9,168 nt of DNA, taken from assembly GCA_019114925.1 (NCBI GenBank), contig DXEO01000217.1:1-9168 (forward strand). Reading direction: 5' to 3'. The notes under the pieces are model-generated. The model searched no databases and was not told the origin of the DNA. It worked only from the letters and a program-made list of their open reading frames with translations. Positions 4,609 through 9,168 of the stretch are shown here, one piece after another. Numbering within the stretch: the first letter of the stretch is position 1; every line of letters begins with the position of its first letter. The DNA is from Candidatus Corynebacterium faecipullorum. Lineage in GTDB: Bacteria; Actinomycetota; Actinomycetes; Mycobacteriales; Mycobacteriaceae. The translations under genes and the position numbers were made by a program.

Positions 4609-7600
4609 TATTTTTCTCCTACGCTAATGACGTTCTTTTTAGTCTTAGCACCGCTGACGTCAACGCGCTCGAGTTCGAACATCGACGCCAAGAAGTCCGC
4701 CATCCACTGCAGGAGTTCAATGTCTCGCAGCTTGGGGTCGGTGACATTGCGGCCAGCCTTGGGGAAGTTGAGCTGGATGGCCTTGGCCGCCGCGCGGTAA
4801 TTGGAGCCCGGGAAGAGGCGCTTGAGGCGTACCTGTTTCGAATCCGCTAACTCCACCGGGTGGACCTTAATGCGCGTACCCTGCACCGTGATATCGCTGA
4901 CCCCGGCCCGGCGGGCCTGGTGGCGCAAGCGTGCTACCGCGAGCAGGCGTTCCACCGGCTCCGGAACAGGGCCGTAGCGGTCCTGCATTTCCTCCACCAC
5001 GTGTGCCAAATCAGCGTTGTCTTTGGAGGCCGCGAGCTTGCGGTAAACCTCCAGACGGAGGCGTTCGGAATTGATGTAGGACTCCGGAATATGAGCATCC
5101 ACCGGCAAGTCGATGCGGATTTCTTTTGGCCCTTCATCCGTGACCACGGGAGTCTCCCCGCGGGCAAGCGCCTTGAAGGTCTCCACGGCCTCACCGACGA
5201 GACGCACATAGAGATCAAAGCCGACGCCGGCGATGTGGCCGGACTGCTCGGCGCCCAGCACGTTGCCGGCACCGCGCATCTCAAGGTCCTTCATAGCCAC
5301 AGCCATGCCCGCGCCCAAATCGTTGTTCTGCGCGATGGTGGCCAGACGGTCATAGGAGGTCTCCGTCAGCGTGGCGCCCTTCGGGTAGAGGAAGTAGGCA
5401 TAGCCACGCTCGCGGGAGCGGCCCACGCGCCCGCGCAGCTGGTGCAGCTGGGATAGACCCATGTGGTGGGCGTTTTCTACGATGAGGGTATTCGCATTAG
5501 CGATGTCCAGGCCGGTTTCCACGATGGTGGTACACACCAGGACGTCGAATTCGCGGTCCCAGAAACCCTGGACGGTGCGTTCAAGCACGTCCTCGTTCAT
5601 CTGGCCGTGCGCGACGACGATGCGCGCCTCCGGCACCAGGTCCCGCAGTTCGCGGGCCTTCTTTTCGATGTCGGCGACTTTGTTGTGGATGAAGAAAACT
5701 TGACCGTCGCGAAGCAGCTCACGGCGGATGGCCGCGGCCACCTGCTTATCCTCATACGCACCCACATAGGTCAGGACCGGGTGGCGATCCTCCGGTGGCG
5801 TCAAAATCGTAGACATTTCACGGATGCCCGCCATGGACATCTCCAAGGTGCGCGGAATCGGTGTCGCGGACATGGTGAGCACATCCACGCTGGCCTTGAG
5901 TGCCTTGATGTGCTCCTTGTGCTCCACACCAAAACGCTGTTCCTCATCCACCACGATGAGGCCCAGATTCTTCCAGTGCACGCCTGTTTGCAGCAGGCGG
6001 TGCGTACCGATGACGATATCCACGGAGCCATCCGCCAAACCGGCGAGAATCTCCTTGGATTCCTTGGCCGAGGTAAAGCGTGAGAGCACCTCGATATCCA
6101 CCGGGAAGCCCTGCATGCGCTCGCGGAAGGTATCGGCGTGCTGTTGCGCCAGCAGAGTCGTGGGCACGAGGACCGCCACCTGCTTACCATCCTGCACCGC
6201 CTTGAAGGCTGCGCGCACGGCCACCTCGGTCTTGCCATAGCCCACATCACCGACGACCACGCGGTCCATCGGCACCGTGGATTCCATGTCTTCCTTGACG
6301 GCATCGATGGCCAGCATCTGGTCCTCAGTCTCGACAAAGGGGAAGTTATCCTCCATCTCCGCCTGCCACGGGGTATCGGGGGCAAATTGGTGACCGGGTG
6401 CGGCCTGGCGCTTGGCATAAAGCTCCACCAACTCACCAGCGATCTCGCGCACTGCGGCGCGCGCCTTCTTCTTGGTGTTCTTCCAATCCGAGCCGCCCAT
6501 CTTGGACAGCGTCGGCGCCTCACCGCCGGTGTATTTGCTCAGCAAATCTAGCGAGTCCATGGGCACCCACAGCTGGTCGGCCGGCTGGCCGCGCTTGGAC
6601 GCCGCATACTCCAGCACGATGTACTCGCGGCGGGAGGTCTCATCACCGGATTGGACGGTGCGCTCGGCCATCTTGAGGAACTTGCCGATGCCATGGGTCT
6701 CATGCACCACGTAATCCCCCTGTTTCAAGGCGAGAGGATCCACGCGGTTGCGGCGCTTTGCTGGGCGACGCTTCGCCCCCGCAATATCGCCCACACGGTT
6801 ACCCGTCAGATCGGTTTCCGTGATGACAACGAGCGGCAGCGCCTCAGCATCCTTCAGCTTGCGCACCTTCGGGAACACCAGACCCGCATGGGACAAGGCC
6901 TGGTAGAGGGTGACCTCACCGGGGCTAGGCTCCCACCCAGGAGTGGCCACCTTGGTGGGAATGCCCTTTTCCGCGAAGCGCTCCACCATGCGTTTGATCG
7001 CGCCCTGTGCAGGGGCAATGAAGGCGGCACGCCCGCCGGCGGTGGTGTGCGCCAGAAGCTGCGCCATCATGGCATCAATCTCGGGGATATCACCGCGCGG
7101 GGTAGGTCCGGGCTCAAAGTCCAGCGGCAGGGTCTCAGATTCGGCCGCCGCAAACATCCCCGGAGGGGCGAAAGTCCACAGCGGGGCCTCGATATTCCGG
7201 CACGTCGCCTCCAGCGACTCATAGGAGCGATAACTCGACGCCGAGGTATCCAAGCCCTCGGCAGCCAACGGACCATCCGCACCCATCGCGGCAGCCTCCC
7301 AGCCAGCAGCCAAGAACTCCGCATCGGTGGATTCCAAGTCTGCAATGCGCGTGCGGATCTTTTCCGGTGCCACAAGCAACACGTGGGTGCCCGCCGCAAG
7401 GAGTTCGGGGAGGGTGATAAAGGGTTCGTCGGCAAGCACGGCCAGCACAGCTTCCATTCCTTCAGCCGGAATGTGCTCCCCTACCTTGGTCAGAAGCTCT
7501 GCCAGCGCTGCGTTGCCCCCAAACTTCTGCGCTAGCTCGCGGGCGCGCGCGGCGACCTCATTAGTGATCGGCAGCTCCCGAGCGGGATAGATTGCGACCT

Positions 7601-8258
7601 CACCGACCTCAATCTCCGGGATGGCACGCTGGTCCGCCACGGAGAACTGACGGATATCCGTAATCTCATCGCCCCAAAACTCGACGCGCACCGGGTAATC
7701 GGAGGTGGTGGGGAAAACATCGAGAATGCCGCCGCGCGTGGCATATTCACCGCGCTTGGCCACCATATCCACGTGCTTATAAGCTCGAAATTCTAGTTCC
7801 GACAGGATATGAGAAAGCTCGTGCTCATCTTCTTCTTTCAGGAAGATGGGCGCACGCCCCTCCACCTTGCTCAGGATGGGCTGGCAATATCCGCGGGCAG
7901 AGGTCACCACGACCTGGGCTTTGCCTGCCCCTACCAGGTCGAGTACACGCGCGCGCTTGCCGACGATATCCGGGGCCGGCGACAGCCTCTCATGCGGTAG
8001 CGTCTCCCACGCTGGGAAATAAACGACCTTATCCCCCAGCATGGCTGCCAGCTCCGCGGTGAGGTCCTCCGCCTCACGCCCGGAGGCAGTCACCACCAGC
8101 ACAGGCGCATGGTGCGCCAGCGTACCAATTGCCCACGGGCGCGCCTGGTCAATGCCAGTAATGTGCAATGAGTCTTCCCCTACTTGGGAGGCGAGGCCTT
8201 TAAGTTTTGGATCTGAGGCGGCTACCTTTAAAAGCCCGCCCAGCATCGGCGTTGCCAC
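4608..8258 (-). CDS. mfd: Transcription-repair coupling factor Mfd
   Basis: ATP-driven DNA translocase that pushes or removes RNA polymerase stalled at lesions and recruits UvrA for nucleotide excision repair. It has 1216 residues, close to the mycobacterial length (about 1230). The UvrB-like N-terminal module includes FPAWETLPHERLSP and YATRGGILDVFP, with Arg175 at the place of the UvrA-contacting arginine of E. coli Mfd. The RNA-polymerase-interacting domain begins near 505 (DPLALKQGDYVVHETHGIGK). The translocase module has Walker A GDVGYGKT (670-677, Lys676), DEEQ (771-774), SATPIPRT, and a later VGRSRERGYAYFLYP region. The relay helix and TRG region read QNNDLGAGMAVAMKDLEMRG, followed by the C-terminal autoinhibitory domain (about 1045-1150). 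The GTG start directly follows the tetR stop and has GGGAG eight bases upstream. An in-frame ATG at 8246-8244, four codons later, with AGGTGG at equal spacing, is a fair alternative. All key residues are present, so it looks intact. Confidence 0.98.
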   Translation of the reverse strand: MATPMLGGLLKVAASDPKLKGLASQVGEDSLHITGIDQARPWAIGTLAHHAPVLVVTASGREAEDLTAELAAMLGDKVVYFPAWETLPHERLSPAPDIVGKRARVLDLVGAGKAQVVVTSARGYCQPILSKVEGRAPIFLKEEDEHELSHILSELEFRAYKHVDMVAKRGEYATRGGILDVFPTTSDYPVRVEFWGDEITDIRQFSVADQRAIPEIEVGEVAIYPARELPITNEVAARARELAQKFGGNAALAELLTKVGEHIPAEGMEAVLAVLADEPFITLPELLAAGTHVLLVAPEKIRTRIADLESTDAEFLAAGWEAAAMGADGPLAAEGLDTSASSYRSYESLEATCRNIEAPLWTFAPPGMFAAAESETLPLDFEPGPTPRGDIPEIDAMMAQLLAHTTAGGRAAFIAPAQGAIKRMVERFAEKGIPTKVATPGWEPSPGEVTLYQALSHAGLVFPKVRKLKDAEALPLVVITETDLTGNRVGDIAGAKRRPAKRRNRVDPLALKQGDYVVHETHGIGKFLKMAERTVQSGDETSRREYIVLEYAASKRGQPADQLWVPMDSLDLLSKYTGGEAPTLSKMGGSDWKNTKKKARAAVREIAGELVELYAKRQAAPGHQFAPDTPWQAEMEDNFPFVETEDQMLAIDAVKEDMESTVPMDRVVVGDVGYGKTEVAVRAAFKAVQDGKQVAVLVPTTLLAQQHADTFRERMQGFPVDIEVLSRFTSAKESKEILAGLADGSVDIVIGTHRLLQTGVHWKNLGLIVVDEEQRFGVEHKEHIKALKASVDVLTMSATPIPRTLEMSMAGIREMSTILTPPEDRHPVLTYVGAYEDKQVAAAIRRELLRDGQVFFIHNKVADIEKKARELRDLVPEARIVVAHGQMNEDVLERTVQGFWDREFDVLVCTTIVETGLDIANANTLIVENAHHMGLSQLHQLRGRVGRSRERGYAYFLYPKGATLTETSYDRLATIAQNNDLGAGMAVAMKDLEMRGAGNVLGAEQSGHIAGVGFDLYVRLVGEAVETFKALARGETPVVTDEGPKEIRIDLPVDAHIPESYINSERLRLEVYRKLAASKDNADLAHVVEEMQDRYGPVPEPVERLLAVARLRHQARRAGVSDITVQGTRIKVHPVELADSKQVRLKRLFPGSNYRAAAKAIQLNFPKAGRNVTDPKLRDIELLQWMADFLASMFELERVDVSGAKTKKNVISVGEK

Positions 8259-8867
8259 CTACTTAGCTCCCTTCAACTTCGGTGCTGCTTCCATGCCGGA
8301 AAGACCATTCCAGCACAAGTTAACGATGTGTGCTGCGACGGTCTCCCGCGAAGGTTCGCGCACGTCCAACCACCACTGTGCCGTGGTGGCCACCATGCCG
8401 ACGAGCGCCTGGCCGTAGAGCACCGCCAGCTCGGGGTCGAGACCGCGGTGTTCAAAGGCCTCACCGAGGATATGCGCAATCTGATTTACCGCCGTGTTCA
8501 ACAACGTGGAGAAACTACGCTCCTTCCCCGGCTTGGAATCACGCACGAGGATCAAGAAACCATCTGTCTCCTCCTCCACGTAGGTAAGCAAGGCGACGAC
8601 CCCCTGCTCAATGCGCTGGCGCCACGAGCCTGTCTGCAGTGAATCCGTCACAACCTTCTCTAACGCGACAAGCTCACGGTCAATGACGACAGCATAGAGG
8701 CCTTCTTTGCCTCCAAAGTGCTCATAGACCACCGGTTTGGACACACCAGCGCGTGCTGCAATGTCCTCGACGCTGGCACCATCGAAGCCGCGTTCCGCGA
8801 AGGCCGCGCGCCCAATGGAGATCAACTGCTCACGGCGCTCACGCCCGGTCATCCTTTGTCGAACCAT
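8259..8867 (-). CDS. TetR-family transcriptional regulator upstream of mfd
   Basis: A 202-residue TetR-type one-component regulator. The DNA-binding domain is clear: the helix-turn-helix covers about 31-58 with SVEDIAARAGVSKPVVYEHFGGKEGLY, and the remainder is the variable helical ligand-binding and dimer domain. The ligand and targets are unknown. It is followed without gap by mfd and corresponds in position to Rv1019 of M. tuberculosis, next to Rv1020 (mfd), so the pairing is conserved. Start choice: the ATG at 8867 is preferred because a TACAGT -10-like element (8880-8875) ends seven bases before it, suggesting a leaderless transcript. A GTG at 8906 would add 13 residues of non-TetR-like sequence. 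An ATG at 8852 would shorten it by five residues. None of these has a well-spaced ribosome binding site. TetR proteins usually repress their own operon, so it may control mfd and the membrane protein gene, but this is inference. Confidence 0.9.
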   Translation of the reverse strand: MVRQRMTGRERREQLISIGRAAFAERGFDGASVEDIAARAGVSKPVVYEHFGGKEGLYAVVIDRELVALEKVVTDSLQTGSWRQRIEQGVVALLTYVEEETDGFLILVRDSKPGKERSFSTLLNTAVNQIAHILGEAFEHRGLDPELAVLYGQALVGMVATTAQWWLDVREPSRETVAAHIVNLCWNGLSGMEAAPKLKGAK

Positions 8868-8874
8868 GCCTTCT

Positions 8875-8880
8875 ACTGTA
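8875..8880 (-). promoter_or_regulatory. Candidate -10 of the tetR-mfd operon
   Basis: TACAGT on the minus strand, fitting TANANT except at one position, lies seven bases before the preferred tetR ATG. Transcription would begin at or next to the start codon. No convincing -35 is seen. Confidence 0.35.
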
Positions 8881-8933
8881 TCTCCCCCACTGGACACGGC
8901 CCGCACCAGCTAAAAGTCGGCCGTTAACCACGC

Positions 8934-8950
8934 GCCCGAAAGTCTCGGGC
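8934..8950. repeat. Inverted repeat GCCCGA-N5-TCGGGC between tetR and tRNA-Gln
   Basis: Perfect six-base arms around a five-base centre, about 67 bases upstream of the tetR start and 68 bases before the tRNA. No T-run follows on the plus strand. It could be an operator, possibly for the adjacent TetR protein, or a stable hairpin; it is shorter than most TetR operators. Confidence 0.3.
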
Positions 8951-9000
8951 ACCTGTTTAGGTTTGGCCCACACCTGTCATGTAATATGTCCTCCAGCGCT

Positions 9001-9006
9001 CATAAT
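9001..9006 (+). promoter_or_regulatory. Candidate -10 of the tRNA-Gln gene
   Basis: CATAAT differs from TATAAT in one base and would start transcription near 9012-9013, about five bases before the mature tRNA end. The expected -35 zone (about 8976-8984) holds no good match. Confidence 0.45.
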
Positions 9007-9017
9007 ATGTGCGCAGT

Positions 9018-9089
9018 TTCCCCATGGTGTAATCGGCAACACTACGGTTTTTGGTACCGTCATTCTAGGTTCGAGTCCTGGTGGGGAAG
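9018..9089 (+). tRNA. tRNA-Gln (anticodon UUG)
   Basis: A complete 72-base cloverleaf. The acceptor stem TTCCCCA (9018-9024) pairs perfectly with TGGGGAA (9082-9088), with U at position 8. The D stem is GTGT/ACAC. The anticodon stem ACGGT/ACCGT encloses a seven-base loop with anticodon TTG at 9051-9053, reading CAA and by wobble CAG. The T arm is CTAGG-TTCGAGT-CCTGG with one G-U pair. The discriminator base is G at 9089, as expected for glutamine. CCA is not encoded and must be added afterwards. By synteny with mycobacteria, glmU is expected downstream on the same strand, but its start is not within the window. Confidence 0.96.
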
Positions 9090-9101
9090 CTAATTTTTCT
9101 G

Positions 9102-9143
9102 GCCCATTGACCGGTGTTGTTGCTGGTTGCGGGCTATTTTTCT
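9102..9143 (+). terminator. Candidate intrinsic terminator after tRNA-Gln
   Basis: GCCC (9102-9105) pairs with GGGC (9131-9134), and inside it ACCGG (9110-9114) pairs with CTGGT (9123-9127) with one G-U pair, separated by small internal loops. A T-rich run follows at 9137-9143. Stem plus T-run, 13 bases past the tRNA, fits an intrinsic terminator of moderate strength. Confidence 0.45.
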
Positions 9144-9168
9144 ATCTCGACCGGGCTTGAGTTCAGTG

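Noticed and set aside
6651..7535. A 294-residue plus-strand open frame inside mfd (and others at 4860-5456, 5463-6083)
   Set aside because: All lie antisense to mfd, whose domains are intact along the whole length. Their arginine- and histidine-rich composition is typical of the reverse complement of GC-rich genes.
9018..9089. tRNA gene as an integration site for a mobile element
   Set aside because: No integrase, no repeated tRNA 3' end and no foreign-looking genes are present in the window; the neighbourhood is the conserved housekeeping order.
1..9168. CRISPR array, insertion sequence, phage or defence system
   Set aside because: No regularly spaced repeats, transposase, terminal inverted repeats or known defence domains were seen on either strand.

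Overview
The window reads as a chromosomal stretch of a Corynebacterium (Actinobacteria, fairly high GC). The N-terminus of its enolase has the corynebacterial form of the active-site loop (SGASTGVHEA). It also has a small PorB/PorC-like secreted protein, a type known from mycolic-acid outer membranes of corynebacteria, and a LysI-type permease. The gene order is the conserved actinobacterial block tetR - mfd - mazG - lytic transglycosylase - eno, known from Mycobacterium tuberculosis as Rv1019 to Rv1023. No species call is attempted.

Layout, left to right. 1-350 (-): 5' part of eno, cut by the window edge. 493-1284 (-): membrane-anchored SLT/MltB-type lytic transglycosylase (LpqU-like). 1524-1946 (+): secreted PorB/PorC-like protein, divergent from the transglycosylase. 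1943-2560 (-): mazG nucleotide pyrophosphohydrolase. 2642-4129 (+): LysI-type basic amino acid permease, divergent from mazG. 4126-4608 (-): small four-helix membrane protein. 4608-8258 (-): mfd, the transcription-repair coupling factor. 8259-8867 (-): TetR-family regulator. 9018-9089 (+): tRNA-Gln(UUG), followed by a candidate terminator. By synteny glmU should follow to the right, outside the window.

The minus-strand genes tetR, mfd and the membrane protein are packed without gaps (TAG directly followed by GTG, then a TAATG overlap), so they very likely form one operon running from a promoter near 8880. The porin-like gene and the permease are both plus-strand insertions into the minus-strand housekeeping block. 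Each ends in a 4-base tail-to-tail overlap (CTAG) with its minus-strand neighbour. The themes are housekeeping: glycolysis, cell-wall turnover, outer-membrane permeability, nucleotide-pool cleaning, lysine/arginine transport and transcription-coupled repair.

I see no mobile element, CRISPR array, phage gene or defence system. The points that deserve a second look are regulatory and architectural: the paired CTAG overlaps with nearby hairpins, a probable leaderless mazG promoter, an ECF-sigma-like promoter candidate upstream of the transglycosylase, leader stem-loops for eno and the porin-like gene, and the tetR-mfd-membrane protein operon. No intergenic gap exceeds 300 bases; the longest is 1285-1523.
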